Positions 11,893 through 24,980 of a DNA stretch of 64,000 nucleotides are shown piece after piece (positions within the stretch are counted from its first letter, which is position 1; every line of letters starts with the position of its first letter). Under the pieces are notes generated by a model. That model was not told the origin of the DNA. It saw only the letters and a program-made list of their open reading frames with translations, and did no database searches. The DNA is from Daldinia sp. FL1419. Taxonomy: Eukaryota; Ascomycota; Sordariomycetes; Xylariales; Hypoxylaceae. The translations under genes and the position numbers were made by a program. The stretch spans positions 115,285-179,284 of the forward strand of contig MU623413.1 of the NCBI GenBank assembly GCA_025201765.1, read 5' to 3'.

Positions 11893-14800
11893 ATGTCTGA
11901 TCCTAGTAAGGACAACTCTCAGGGGACACCCCGCAGAGCGAGAGCGTAAGTCAATTTCAGTATATGGAGTATACCAGGTTATTTTTATACTTGTTGATCA
12001 TCCTAACTCGGTACTCTAGGCCTACCATCACAATTGACACGACCAATGACACTGAGGCTGCGGTCGCCCCCCATCACTCACCTGTATCTCCTCATGACGA
12101 CTCGGTAAGCCCTACTGCGTTAACGGCAAGTTGGGCATCAGAAAAGACCGCTGCTCCTTTAACGTCACAGCCATCAACCGTGAGTTCTAGAGGCGAAGCG
12201 CGCCAAACGCATTCATTTGATAGTGCTAGGGACAGTAGACCCACAAGCCCGCACAATGTTTCCAGCCCTGTTACCTCAAGGGGAAATGAGAAAGGTCAGG
12301 CTTTCCTCTCCGTTCCGGAGAATCACCACCGCTCCAGGCAAAACTCGGTCGACAGTGAAGATGGATCACGGTCGATTAGTTCTTCTCAAGGCGATACAGT
12401 AACAGGCACGGCATCGTGGCAAGGTGATAGGAGTGCGGTATCAAAGCACTCATTCGACAACGAGAAAATAATGAAGGATGATGATGCTTTGAAACCGGAT
12501 CAAGGCAAGGAGGCCGATTTCGAAGTAGAGAATAACCCATTTGCTTATAGCCCCGGCCAACTCACCAAAATGTTCAACCCTAAAAGTCTATCAGCTTTCT
12601 ACAAGCTCGGAGGTCTTGCTGGTATGGAAAAGGGACTCCGCACTAACCGCGATACTGGATTAAGTCCCGACGAAAAGCATTTAGAAGGGAAAATTTCGTT
12701 TGAGGACGCAACAAACCGTTTATCGTCTAAGTTGGTTAATGAAGGACTGGAGGCTCCACAAACGCCCGTCGACCACGCGGATACTGGTCGAAGACATGAT
12801 TCCGAAGATCAGTTTATCGATAGGAAGCGAGTATTCGGAGACAATCGTATTCCCGAGAAGAAAGGCAAGAGCTTTTTGCAACTAGTATGGATCACTTATA
12901 ACGACAAGGTTTTGATTCTGCTTTCCGTCGCCGCCGTGGTATCACTTGCCGTTGGTTTATACCAGACGTTTGGTGGCGAACACGAGGATGGACAGCCGTC
13001 TGTTGAATGGATCGAAGGCGTGGCCATTATTGTGGCCATTGTTATCGTCGTACTGGTTGGGTCTCTGAATGACTGGCAAAAGGAAAGACAATTCGCGAAA
13101 TTAAACAGGAAAAAACAGGATCGACTGGTTAAAGTTATCAGGTCAGGTAAAACCGTCGAGATTTCTATTTTTGATATTCTGGCTGGCGACGTCGTCCACT
13201 TGGACCCCGGCGATCTCATTCCTGTGGATGGTATCCTCATTCAAGGTTTCAACGTCAAGTGTGATGAATCTCAAGCAACGGGTGAATCGGATATTATACG
13301 CAAAAGGCCGGCCGAAGACGTGTTCGCCGCTATCGAGAACGGAGAGGATACGAGAAAATTAGATCCTTTTATCCAGTCTGGAGGTAGAGTTATGGAGGGT
13401 GTAGGAACTTTCCTGGCTACTTCTACGGGTATCTACTCGAGTTACGGCAGAACGATGATGTCCCTGAACGAAGATCCCGAGATAACACCTCTTCAGTCTA
13501 AGCTCAACGTTATTGCTGAATACATTGCGAAACTTGGAGGTGCTGCCGGCCTACTGTTGTTTATCGTGCTGTTCATCTTGTTCCTGGTCCGCGTCCCGTC
13601 TAACGATAGTATGACGCCGTCTCAGAAAGGTCAAGAGTTCATCGAAATTTTCATCGTCGTGGTTACTATTATTGTCGTTGCGGTACCGGAAGGCCTACCT
13701 CTTGCCGTTACATTAGCACTGGCTTTTGCTACAAACCGTATGATCAAGGACAATAACTTGGTGCGCCATCTAAAGGCTTGCGAGGTCATGGGCAATGCGA
13801 CAACGATCTGCTCTGACAAGACTGGTACCTTGACCCAAAACAAGATGACGGTTGTTGCTGGGACGATTGGTACGTCTCATCGCTTCGGAAGCGGTCCATC
13901 TGAAAAGGGAGAGGAACTATCCGAGAAGGAATTTGCTAGCACTCTAAGCAAGGGAGCGCAAGAGATTTTGATGAAATCAATCGCAATTAATTCGACGGCT
14001 TTCGAAGGCGAGGTGGACGGCGTGAAAACCTTTATTGGATCTAAAACCGAATCAGCGTTATTAGAATATGCCAAAGCCCATCTTGGCATGGGCCCGGTTA
14101 GCGAGGAACGATCGAACGCGAAAACCTTGCAGCTTATTCCATTCGATTCTGGCCGAAAGTGTATGGGAATCATCGTACAGCTCGAGAATGGCGGTGCTCG
14201 TTTATACGTCAAGGGAGCATCCGAAATCGTACTTAAGAAATGTTCATCAATTCTTCGTAATCCTACCCAGGACACTTCAAATGCCTCCATCACCATGGAT
14301 GACGTGGAAACTATCAAGGCTCTTATCGAGGATTATGCATCTAGGTCTCTTCGAACTATCGGAATCGTTTACCGCGATTTTGAGAGGTGGCCTCCACGGA
14401 ACGCCAGACGCGCTGAGGGTGACCAGAACGAAGTGATATTCGAGGACATTTTCAAAAACATGACATTCATCGGTATGGTAGGTATTCAGGATCCTCTACG
14501 TGATGGAGTCTCCGAAGCTGTGAAGCAATGCCAGAGGGCTGGTGTGATTGTTCGCATGGTCACTGGTGACAACAAGCTTACGGCTCAGGCTATCGCAAAG
14601 GAGTGTGGTATATTACAACCGGACGGACTAGTAATGGAGGGACCAGAGTTCCGAAACCTCAGCAAATACCAACAAACCGAAATCATTCCACGCCTTCGTG
14701 TTCTCGCGCGTTCTAGCCCCGAAGATAAACGCGTTCTTGTGCGTCGCCTCAAAGATATGGGTGAAACCGTGGCTGTTACTGGCGATGGCACAAACGATGC

Positions 14801-16255
14801 GCCTGCTCTGAAGCTTGCGGATGTTGGATTTTCCATGGGCATTGCTGGCACAGAAGTGGCAAAAGAGGCGTCTGCGATTATTCTCATGGATGATAATTTC
14901 AACAGTATCGTGAAAGCCTTGAAGTGGGGCCGAGCTGTGAACGATGCCGTCAAGCGTTTCCTCCAATTTCAACTTACCGTCAACGTTACCGCCGTTGTAT
15001 TGACTTTTGTCACAGCTGTGTCTAGCAGCGACGAGGGATCCGTGCTAACGGCAGTTCAGCTTCTTTGGGTTAACTTAATCATGGACACTCTCGCCGCACT
15101 TGCTCTTGCTACCGACCCCCCTCAGGATAGTTGTTTGGACCGAAAACCGGAGCCGAGAGGTGCCAGTATTATTTCGATAACGATGTGGAAAATGATTCTT
15201 GGTCAGGCTATTTACCAATTGGCAATTACTTTCATACTTTACTATGGCGCGATCTCCATTGGTGTAGTCGGCGAAGGTGAGTGGCAGTACCCGCAGCGCG
15301 ACACCCTCGTATTCAACACCTTTGTATGGATGCAAATCTTCAACCAATGGAAGTAAGTACATATGTATAACTCAAAATCTAAGATTCGCGCTAACGATAT
15401 GGTAGCAATCGCCGCCTGGACAATCACTTCAATATCTTTGAAGGTCTATTGCAGAATTGGTATTTCCTTGTGATCAACCTCGCCGTGTCTGGTGCCCAGG
15501 TCCTCATCATTTTTGTTGGTGGAGCCCCTTTTAGTATTTCCGGGTCAGATCCGACACAAACTGGTCCTCAATGGGCGTGCGCAATCGTTCTTGGCGTCAT
15601 TTCCATCCCTATCGGCATGGTTATCCGCCTGATTCCGGACGAACTGATTAGCAAATGTGTTCCGGATGTCCTTAAGAAGAAGCGTGGCATCCCTGGGTTA
15701 ACGATTTCTGACGAGGAACGCTTTGATGAGTACCCAGAGGTTCTCGCTGATGTTAGGGACGAGCTTGCCTTCCTGAAGAAGCTCAAGGGTGGCCGCCTTA
15801 ACAATTTGAAATTCGCAGTCAGACAAACCCGAGACAACATCATCTCGAAGACGAGGAGTCCATCTCATTCTCGATCGAATTCGATGAGAGCACCACAAAC
15901 TCCCACACGCGAAGATAGTTTCAGCGCTCCTTCTCCAGCACCCACCCCAGATTCTCGAAAGCGTTCCAGGTCGATTAGGTCACGATCGAATTCAGCACTA
16001 GGAGCTCCTACGGTCATGGCAGGCATTATCGCAGGCAGTGTGGCAGCTGGATGGTCTCCGATCGAGAGAACCGGAGATCGCGATTTCCCACCGCCCCGTC
16101 CGACACCTTCGCCGTTATCTAATCGCGAGCACGGCGAACTGGAACCAGCGCCTGTACTGACGGAGGAACCGATGTCGATTGAAGATTCCGGCCCTTCTAC
16201 CGTACCTCGACTCAGCGTACCACAACCACCCCAAAAACAAAAATCTATTTCTTAG
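11893..16255 (+). CDS. PMC1: PMC1-type vacuolar/plasma-membrane Ca2+-transporting P-type ATPase
   Basis: Three exons, 11893-11945, 12020-15352 and 15406-16255, give 1411 residues. It would pump Ca2+ from the cytosol, most likely into the vacuole. About 300 residues of Ser/Thr-rich N-terminus precede the first membrane helices (KVLILLSVAAVV near 314; GVAIIVAIVIVVLVGSL near 351). The helix-4 Ca2+-site motif PEGLP is at 574-578, the phosphorylated Asp is D617 in SDKTGTLTQNK, and the hinge motif TGDGTNDAP is at 938-946. C-terminal helices follow, then a basic, Ser-rich tail of about 200 residues. The splice into QWNNRRLDNHFNIFEG at 15406 reproduces the conserved family sequence, and the small first exon (MSDPSKDNSQ...) joins in frame. 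Fungi often have several PMC paralogues; which one this is cannot be told here. Crz1 control is plausible from the family, with one weak upstream site. Confidence 0.95.
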
Positions 16256-19211
16256 GCGGCATGAACAAATTTTTGGTTTAGATTACCTTGCGTAATTATC
16301 GCCCTATATTCTATGTATCCGGGGGTGGCGAGAACGTGCCCGCAATCAACGAGTCAAGTAGCACATTACAGCTCGTATTTTAATATTAATCTACGCCTCG
16401 TGTCCGAGGAGGCCAGCCAGGGTTGGTCAAGTCTATTCTATTATTCCAGCCACATTTGATAATCCCGGCAAGGCCAACGGAGAAAACTACGAACCCGGGA
16501 GCTTCGAGCCAAGTACGGCTGCGGTGAACCACAAGTGCCAATAAAGCATCCTTCAAAAGAGTGTGTGATTTGTGGTTCGCAATTCTTGGTTTCGTGCGCT
16601 GCTGGTACGAAGGTGTGGATAATGCAATTAAGTGAATTAAGATGACGGTACTAGGGTATAAGAGACTTGGAAAGAAGTTTGGCACTTCTACGTTGAGGTC
16701 CTTAACCTTTCGAGGCAGGGTGCGAATATTACATAGTATAGACAAACGTCGGCGTTTGGTGTCTGCGATTGGTAGAGCGTGTTTCTTTGCGTGTCGGTTA
16801 GGAATAAGGTCGTGCCTCATAGATATCAAAAACTTTGTACTGTACAGCAGAGGTGAAGCAGCAAAAAGTTACTTTTACGTGGTAGAGATTTCATGAAGAC
16901 GAATCATAGGCGATCAATAATATTAACTAGTAAACATACCCAATTAATTGTTGAATGTGACATGGGTTGTAAGCTGAGACTGACAGCTCGACTGTTTACA
17001 CCGAGAACATTGTAAGACAGCCGGGCGTTGAGGAGTTATGAACACGGGGGTATACAAATGTAAGCAGGCCCGCGTCGTACACTCTATCTAGTAACGGCCC
17101 CCACGTTGGCATATGGATAGAAGATCCAGCCTCTCTACTCCCCACTCCGTCTTTTCTGTCAGAAATGGCATACTAATACTATCTAGAGCATTCTTTCGAA
17201 CAGGCGGCAGTTGAAGCCGACAGCTTTCTCAGCCCTATCCCAAGCAGGCTGCTGCCAAGCCGGTAAGCCAAAGCTACAACAGCGTGGTAGGGAAAAGCCA
17301 TCATGGCCGAGTCGTCTCCTCTTTCGAATTGTGGGGGCTGGAATTTCGGTAACCTACCTACGTTTCAATCAGGGGAGTTTATTCGCTCGGAGTTGGAGCG
17401 AGTGATACGGTGGTGGTGGTTGATGTATTGTATGTTTCTGGGGTGGGATATGTGGTTACCTCGGAAGTTGTGGTAACGAGGGTATTTTTACGTGTTTGGG
17501 TTGCTTCACCGAGATGGTATTGGGCGCTATGGGGATATGGACTACATGAAAGAAAAAAAAGAAAAACAAAACAAAACAATAGACGGTATGATATGATATC
17601 CGGGGTTTGGCTTGGGAGAGCTTGAGCCTCTTTAGCCGCTCTCGACGCGATAGGTTGGGTGCTGATAGCCCGTTACCTGGTTGTTGATACCTGGAGCTGT
17701 GATGTGATGTGATGGCTTGGCTGGGTAGGTACCTAACTCTGGGAGTTTGCGCTTGGTGTGATTTCCCCCCCTGATTGCTAGAGACTGGAGAGTGAGAGAA
17801 GAGAGAAGGGGGGAATTCTGGCCATAGAGATGGATACGCAGATAGATTCGCATGTGTTACCGTCGCACGGCATGAATCACGACGCAGCTATCACGGTCGA
17901 AGTCAGGCTCGTTGGTCTCCGCGTGGAATCCGATCCGGGGAGTATGCGTCTTGGTATAGGTACGGAGGGACCCCATCTTGAGTCTATTATACATAGCTAG
18001 ACGAGAGGAGAGCTGGGTGTATCAGGGGTCTACGAGTCGGCTTTGAAGAGATGCGTATTCCTGTCCTATTACGAGCGATGCTTGGAAGATTGATCGTGTA
18101 AGGGCACAGGCATCTCGGAGAATACGGCGGAACGTGCATTTATATAATTTATTTGGACATATTGGACATATTAGACAACATGTTGGTGCAATTAGGGGGC
18201 TGCACACAGCCTCCGCGTTGTGCGACGGGCCGAGCAGGCTCTCTCTCTCAGGTCGCAATACGTAATTCCAATTAATTATGCGACTATCGTCGCTTGTCTG
18301 GAGGAGTTTGATCTCGGTGGCGTGAAGGAATTCGTACGTAACTCTGTTGGAGTTGAGGGAGATTTCAAGGGATTGTGATTGTTGATCTTGGTTGGTACTT
18401 GGGTATAATTGACTCGAGTAGGTGATGTTTCTATTTCTATTTTTTTATAAATGCATATCTCTGGAGTAGAATTGCGAATATTGGGTACCTCAGCCTAAGG
18501 TGACTTGACTTATAAGACCACGTTAAGTCACCTACGGTCACAGTCAATCCTCCAAGTCATATTCATTCGATTCGTTCCTACACGTAAAATGTTTGTTGAT
18601 TTGTTGGTAGATAATCGAAGCAATAGAGCATGTACTTGGGTAGGTACCATCCGTGTTACCCTTTAGCCAAGCATCAGAGCGAATACCTTATATACCTAGG
18701 TATACATACGTGTATATATTGGTATTATATGCGATTGGTATTGTCTACCAGCTAATTCATACTGGGAAACTTCATGATACGAAGGAAAAGTGCGAAACCA
18801 GGATTAGGCACCAACCACGAATTTTTCTCTCTAATGGTGTCAGACCGAGTCAGGGCTCGGGTAAGGTAGAGATGGGCAAAGATGGTGACGATGGTATCAT
18901 GATTTTTGTGATTGTGGAAACTTGAGACTTTGAAGACTCCTAAAAGGAGACAACCTAATTATCGTTAAAAAATAAAAGAGTCGCGTTAAGCGACTATGAA
19001 TTGTTCGAGGCTATAAATTATTCCGCTCGTCGCTGGCGCTGAATGGGAACTAGCTACCTAGGTTAGGTACTTATCTACCTCTTGGTAAATGGTAGATGGA
19101 CTTCGTTCGTAGTTGTTGACGACTAGCTTCTTGAGGTAAATTGAGATTGTGGGGTAGCATATCTGCTGATTTCCTTTACCACGTGGCGCTCGTTTGTTCC
19201 TCTGTTGTTTG

Positions 19212-19247
19212 TATATTATATTATATTATATTATTATTATCATTATT
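19212..19247 (+). repeat. ATATT/ATT short tandem repeat
   Basis: TATAT-TATAT-TATAT units grading into ATT units. Confidence 0.75.
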
Positions 19248-20043
19248 CTAATTTCTATTTTAATGCTCAAGGAATATCTTCTTTCTTGAGATGGCCTCGG
19301 AATGCGGCCGGTTGATCAGATTTCCTAATTAGGCAACTCGCGAAAACTGGGAGTTTTTGGTAAGTGGCATTTTAAAGTTGAATAGGGGAAAAAGAGGTGC
19401 GCGATGGATCGTAAAAGAGTACTACAAGTACTAACTAACAATTACAGAGTTATACTAGCTGTAGTTGCTTGCTGAGGTAGACTTACATCTGTGACGCTTC
19501 GGCCACGGGGATTTTCTTATTTATTTAGTTAACTTAGGTACTTAATTACCTGTTTTATTTCCTCAGTTCGCGATAGCAACCCCGAACGCAATTTGAATTA
19601 TATAATAGGCGGGAATCGGTATTAATAGATGACAAGTTATCCGGAGTTACGGGAACTTTAAAGTCTTGGCATACTTCGGGCTTTCGTCGAAGGACTTGGA
19701 ATTATTTGGTCAACGATTAATGGTCGAATGGATGTTCCCATCGATGCTCCCCCATCTCGCCGGGCCGTAGGGAATGAATCGGATGAATATAGCGCCCACG
19801 TTTATAAGTGACCAAGATGGGGTATGATACCTGTACGATACCTGTACGGTACCTATTTGATACCTAGAGTGTAGTTTGATACGACGGGTGTAAAACTCGC
19901 CTACCAAGGCAATCGAAGGTAACCAAAATAACCAAGGTATAAGTCGGACGATAGTAATCGTGGATAGGTGACTACCTACCTACCTACACTAGTGGCTGGG
20001 AGAACGGGGCAGAGTTTGCCAGGGCAAACAATTTAGTACAAGC

Positions 20044-20074
20044 TTTTTTTATTTTTATTTTTATTTTTATTTTG
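20044..20074 (+). repeat. ATTTTT hexanucleotide repeat
   Basis: About four to five ATTTTT units after a T run. Confidence 0.85.
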
Positions 20075-20696
20075 TATAACTAAACGCTGTGGACATTGTG
20101 GGAAGATGCGGCAAACCAACAAGAGTTTTTGAGTAATGTACCGTTTGGATAATTAGAAGGAAAAAATATTAAAAAAAAAGGGACTCTCTAAACTACAGCG
20201 AGAGAAAAGAGATGGACCAGATAGACAAAACAGAGATGGCCCCCCCCCTCCCCTATCATACTCTTATAATTAATATGGGTGGCACACTGTCCCCCGTCCT
20301 CCTTACAGCCTATCAGGATCTTCGCCTAATACTAGACTTTTTATCATTCTTGAAGTTTCAAAAACTCGTCTTCTTTTCCCTTCTTTTCTTTCTTTACCTT
20401 TTACAAGGGACTCGATTAATTACCTGCATACCTTTTTATCTTCTGTCGCATCTTAATTTTTTTTCTCTTCTTTTTTAATACGTGACTTCTATTATCCCCG
20501 CAACTCGTAACCCGGGTTGATAATGATCTTGGTCTAAGAGGGGATTTAAAGTATTCGAAACTAAGGCCGAGAAGAATTAAACTTATGCGGGTCTTGTTGT
20601 AATAAAATTCGTACGAAAGTAGTTTCCCTCACGAAAAAATTGGGAAATTCCAAGAAAGCGCCCAATCCTTCATTAGTATTGTTACGTACCTCGTCT

Positions 20697-20776
20697 TTCC
20701 TTTCTTTACCTTAACTTGCCTTACCTTACCTTGCTCTACTTTGCTCTCTACTTTGCTCTCTATTTTGCTCTACCTA
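20697..20776 (+). repeat. Pyrimidine-rich interspersed CTTAC/CTTTGCTCT repeats
   Basis: Several CCTTA units followed by three copies of a TTTGCTCT-like unit. Together with 20975-21056 it makes a strongly strand-biased C/T-rich stretch upstream of the sirtuin gene. Confidence 0.65.
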
Positions 20777-20974
20777 GGAATTACCTGCGCTTTCGGTATG
20801 TAAGTGAATTTTATTTTATTCTACTTTATCCCATCTTCACTACCACGATACATTTAGATAGTTACTTCAAGATATTACCTACTACTAACTACTACATCTC
20901 TTTTTAAATGATTCCTCTCCTATTATCCTCCGAGACCCGAATTCTTCAAATAACATCGTACAATCAATAAATAC

Positions 20975-21056
20975 ATGCATACCTTACTTTACTACCTTAC
21001 CTTACCTTACCCTACCCTACCTACCTAGTACTCACTCCCTCTCTCTCTCTCTCACA
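20975..21056 (+). repeat. CCTTA/CCTA and CT microsatellites
   Basis: CTTAC units turn into CCTAC and CCTA units and then a CT dinucleotide run at about 21040-21054. It probably lies in the promoter or 5' leader of the sirtuin gene. Confidence 0.7.
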
Positions 21057-21486
21057 TACAACCATACACACACATACTAGACGCACATACTAGACGCGTC
21101 GACCATCCCCGGCACCTGTCTGGCTAAGATAGCTAGGATAGGTAGTTTCTCAAACTATATTTCCCAACCAAGCTTAAACTTGTCTTGTTTCTTCTTCCTT
21201 TTCTCTTTCACTTTTCTTCCCTTTCCCACTAACTGTAGTTAATCATTCTTTTAATTCTTCGAAAATTCGTGTTCCTCTACCAAAAACCTTTCAACTTAAC
21301 TCGTCCCTCCGCGAAAATTATTCCTGTTAATTGATTAATTACTAGGTAGACAGTCGATCAATCAGGTCCGCCTAATCTTATTAAACCGACTCATTAGACA
21401 GACCCCAAGTTCCGATTCGCCCGTCTAGGTCATCTAGACCGTCATACGCAACCGATTCCTTCTTTCCTTCCTTCTTCCTTGTTACT

Positions 21487-21522
21487 CTCGGTCCCAGTCC
21501 CAGTCCCAGTCTCAGTCTCGGT
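21487..21522 (+). repeat. Hexanucleotide (TCCCAG/TCTCAG) repeat in sirtuin 5' leader
   Basis: Six related 6-bp units (GTCCCA three times, then GTCTCA and GTCTCG variants), ending about 85 bp before the sirtuin ATG. It parallels the hexamer array in front of the PBY1-like gene. Confidence 0.75.
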
Positions 21523-21607
21523 TTACTATTCTTCTATTTTTTTCTAATTTGTCATCTCGACGATCTTCCTTACTTGACCTCTCAAACGGTAATTCGTAGC
21601 AACCACG

Positions 21608-23222
21608 ATGAAGGCAAAGCGTCCTGTCGGCCGACCTCGTAAAAATTGGCCTGTAAAGGAGGCGGAACCTTCGAAAGTTCGAGTTGAAGTTGCCGATGAT
21701 CAAGTCGTCGGCCATCTTAACGTGAGACCGCATGGACACGCCCGCAACGAACTCGAGGAAAGAATCAACGACCTTAGCGATTCGTGGGAGACTGAGTCGC
21801 TCTTTGAAGATGTCATCGAAGACATTTCTGAGGATAAATTCACCAACGATGGTAATTATTTATATACACCTTTTATACTAACTACTCTTACCCATCTCTT
21901 CTCTTCTACCATTCATCTCCGATCCGTTCTAACGCCGTCTTTTAGTTGACGCCGTAACGCCGGAACAGGCTGTGCAGTATCGCCAGCAGTTACGAGCAGT
22001 CGGCCCCCAGGAATTCTGCAGACAGACGGTGGACTCTGGCTCAATCACGGTTAAGAAGCTGCTGACGGCCTTTGGTATACGGCCGCCCGCATTCCTTGAG
22101 GGACTTCCTGACCATGCCTACTTTGGTTTGCTTACTTTGGCCATGACGCGTGAGCTGGGGAAGCGCGCCAAGCTTCCTACGTATAACACACTCGACGACG
22201 CCGTGGCTTTGCTAAAACAATCTCGCAACATCGTCGTCTTGACCGGAGCTGGAATTTCTACTTCGCTTGGAATCCCCGATTTTCGCTCGAAAGAGACGGG
22301 TCTTTACTCTCAACTGGAGAAGCTTGGTTTGGGTATTAGTGATCCCCAAGAAGTCTTTAACATAGACATCTTCCGGGAGGACCCCACGATCTTCTACTCG
22401 GTAGCAAAGGACATTCTTCCCGACACCAAGGGATTGTATTCGCCAACCCACGCTTTCATCGCCAAGCTGCAGGACGAAGGCAAGCTTCTGACGAATTACT
22501 CGCAAAACATCGACAACATTGAAGCAAACGCGGGTATTAGACCAGACAAGCTGGTCCAGTGCCACGGCTCGTTCGCAACTGCTACTTGCCAAAAATGTGG
22601 TTACAAGGTCCAGGGTGACACGCTCTTTGCTGACATCAAAGCCGGCAACATACCGCGATGCGTCAAGTGCATTGCGGCGCTACGTGGTAACGGAACGATG
22701 AAGCGAAAGCGTTCATACAACAAATCTACCGGCAAGAAGACGCGGCGTAGGAGCACGGACGACGATGACGACGACGACGACGGGCAATACGACATCCCCA
22801 CTGCTGGCGTCATGAAACCCGACATAACTTTCTTCGGTGAGGAGTTACCGGATGAGTTTAGCCAACGATTAGTTAAGCACGATCGAGACCGTGTCGATCT
22901 AGTTATCGTGATCGGCACGTCACTCAAGGTTGCGCCGGTTTCTGAAGTTGTGCCTTACCTACCGCCGCATATCCCGCAGATATACATATCGCGCACGCCC
23001 GTAAGCCACATCAATTTCGACATCGACTTGTTGGGTGACTGCGATGTCATCGTCGCCGAACTGTGCCGTCGCGCAGGTTGGGATCTTAATCATCCCATGG
23101 TGAAGCCGGATCAGAAGATCGACATCAAGGTAGAAGACGGTTACAAGAGCCGGCACATCTTTACGGCGGTTAAGCCAGACGGCTCGCCAAAGTCTGAACC
23201 GAAATCGGACCCGGAATCATGA
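21608..23222 (+). CDS. SIR2: SIR2/HST1-type NAD+-dependent protein deacetylase (sirtuin)
   Basis: Two exons, 21608-21851 and 21946-23222, give 506 residues. NAD+-dependent removal of acetyl groups from histones, and a role in silent chromatin, are inferred from the family. The N-terminus KRPVGRPRK resembles an AT-hook (GRP core). The catalytic domain has LTGAGISTSLGIPDFRS (GAG from residue 182), NYSQNIDNIE, the catalytic His in QCHGSFATATC (H288), four zinc-ligand cysteines C296, C299, C320 and C323, and GTSLKVAPVSE. The helical segment before the catalytic core (YRQQLRAVGPQEF...) and DPQEVFNIDIF fit the Sir2/Hst1 branch better than Hst3/4. An insert after the zinc ribbon carries a basic NLS-like stretch (MKRKRS...KKTRRR) and eight consecutive Asp. 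The intron begins GTAATT, a weaker donor, but the splice gives codon G|TT in frame. Family certain; the exact orthologue is probable. Confidence 0.93.
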
Positions 23223-24023
23223 CGTCTTTGAGACTGCGAAGTAGTGCACTCTCTCGATGACTACACATCGTAACAAATTAAAAAATTAAAAATAATCACG
23301 ACTAATTATTTGACGTCAGTTGATTTATTTCACTCTGCTATTTTCGGTACGGGATGGCCCTTTTTTTCGGGGGCGGCATCGTCTACTATTTTCCAGCAAG
23401 GCGTTTCTGGCTTTCTTCCTTTGACCTTTTAGTTTCAATGTTCCTTTTCTTCAGATCGAAACCCACTCTCAGAGTTCCTGTCGCTCGATTAGCTATGGCC
23501 GAATCACTTTTCGCGCGGTTCTGTTGGGTGGTAAAAAAAAATATAATTTTCACCGAGGACCTATACCAAAAAAAAAAAAAAAAAAAGGAAAAATGAAGGA
23601 AAGGGACGATAGATGCAAGTAGACGGCACGTCAAGATGGAATACAGGATTCAATATCGCAACATCATGCAGATCGTTTAGAAGAAGATGCGCTATCGAAA
23701 CTAATTATGCCACTTTACTGTTGAAAGATGGCGTCCTTTTCGCCAATGCTATTACTTTACGGCACATTGGTTTTTGGAGGGAGAGGAATATATGATAGGC
23801 AGGTTATGAGTCGAGTCTACCAAGGTAAACATTTACCTGTTGAGAATTGAAAACAAGGGAAGAGAGGGATCCTAATCTACTAGAAATGGGTAGAAAGGCA
23901 AAGGCACAGGTAGTCGGTCAGTTGGGCATGTCTAACCTATAGCATTGCGATGACTTGTAATAAAATTTCCCACGATACAGCGAAGATGCTGCGTAGTACG
24001 ATGCGAGACGGGTTCGATTTATC

Positions 24024-24075
24024 AAGTAAGATTACCCAGTAAGATTACCAAGTAAGATCACCAAGTAATATTATC
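24024..24075 (+). repeat. 13-bp tandem repeat, four units
   Basis: Units AAGTAAGATTACC, CAGTAAGATTACC, AAGTAAGATCACC and AAGTAATATTATC follow each other without gaps. The last copy is the most diverged. Confidence 0.85.
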
Positions 24076-24927
24076 GAATATCAGCTACTATAGCCTATTC
24101 CCATTCTTCGCAAATTGTCTCACATGCCATTCCACTATGTTGTTTTTTCTTTTTTCTGGTTTCTTTTTTCTTTGTTTCTGGACATTGGCGCTGCTGCGGT
24201 GTCGCCGTAGTTGCATATACTCCTTACTACCACTAACTACCTCCCTCCCATCTAAAGCATAGTGTCTAGGTTTAAAGTATATAACTAGTAACTAGTTAAT
24301 AGTTATAATAGTTATAGTTAATAGTTGTAGTAGTTAACTATATCTACCTACCTAACCTACCTACCTACCTAGCCTGTTTACGATATCAAACCATGCCACG
24401 TCACGGCGTCTGCGTCTGCGTCTGTTTCTTTCTCTTCTCCAATTTAACAAGATTTTTACTCCTACGACGGCCGGTAATTGCTGAAACATAGCCTGTCGTG
24501 GATCTGCGACATCAACCCACCAGTCTCAACCAGACCCATATCGGATCTAGTACCCAGTTTTTGGTTTCGTTAGTGATCGTCTTATTGAACGTTGTATGCT
24601 AGGTATCCGGCGATGAACTCGATAGACTGCTCCCTTGCTGTAACGGCATATGTCATGCCCCTTGGACACGGACGGAACTAGACTAGGCTAGGTTTGAAGG
24701 GGAGGTGTGTCTGGCTCGTATGGGTTACTTGCATAAGTTGCTGTCTCGACTTTGATAAGCTTGCATAATGCTCGGGGCGAGTGGGAAGCACAACGAGGAG
24801 AGTTGGTTATTGGGGAAACAACTGGAGAGGAGAAAAGTAAATATAGTACTGTAGCAATATGCGAGTGGAACTCGCGCGAAGAGGGGGGGGCATGCATCGA
24901 ATAGCGGAGCACACTGTAAATTCCTCT

Positions 24928-24980
24928 GCGATGCGATACGATGCTATGCTATGCGATGCTATGCTATGCTATGTTATGCT
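24928..24980 (+). repeat. ATGCT/ATGCG pentanucleotide repeat
   Basis: About ten degenerate 5-bp units (ATGCT, ATGCG, ATACG). It is GC-skewed relative to the flanks. Confidence 0.8.

Larger units (their letters stand above)
16256..21486. other. 5.2-kb gene-poor region between the Ca2+-ATPase and sirtuin genes
   Basis: I see no supportable gene. Short open frames on both strands are uncorrelated and lack domains. The region holds a TTATA-rich repeat (19212-19247), an ATTTTT array (20044-20074) and pyrimidine-rich microsatellites (20697-20776; 20975-21056), the latter probably part of the sirtuin promoter and leader. ACCTAGGT palindromes occur near 18690 and 19057. Confidence 0.5.

Noticed and set aside
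16386..16829. A 147-codon minus-strand frame downstream of the Ca2+-ATPase
   Set aside because: Low-quality composition, no domains, and inside the probable 3' UTR of the ATPase gene.
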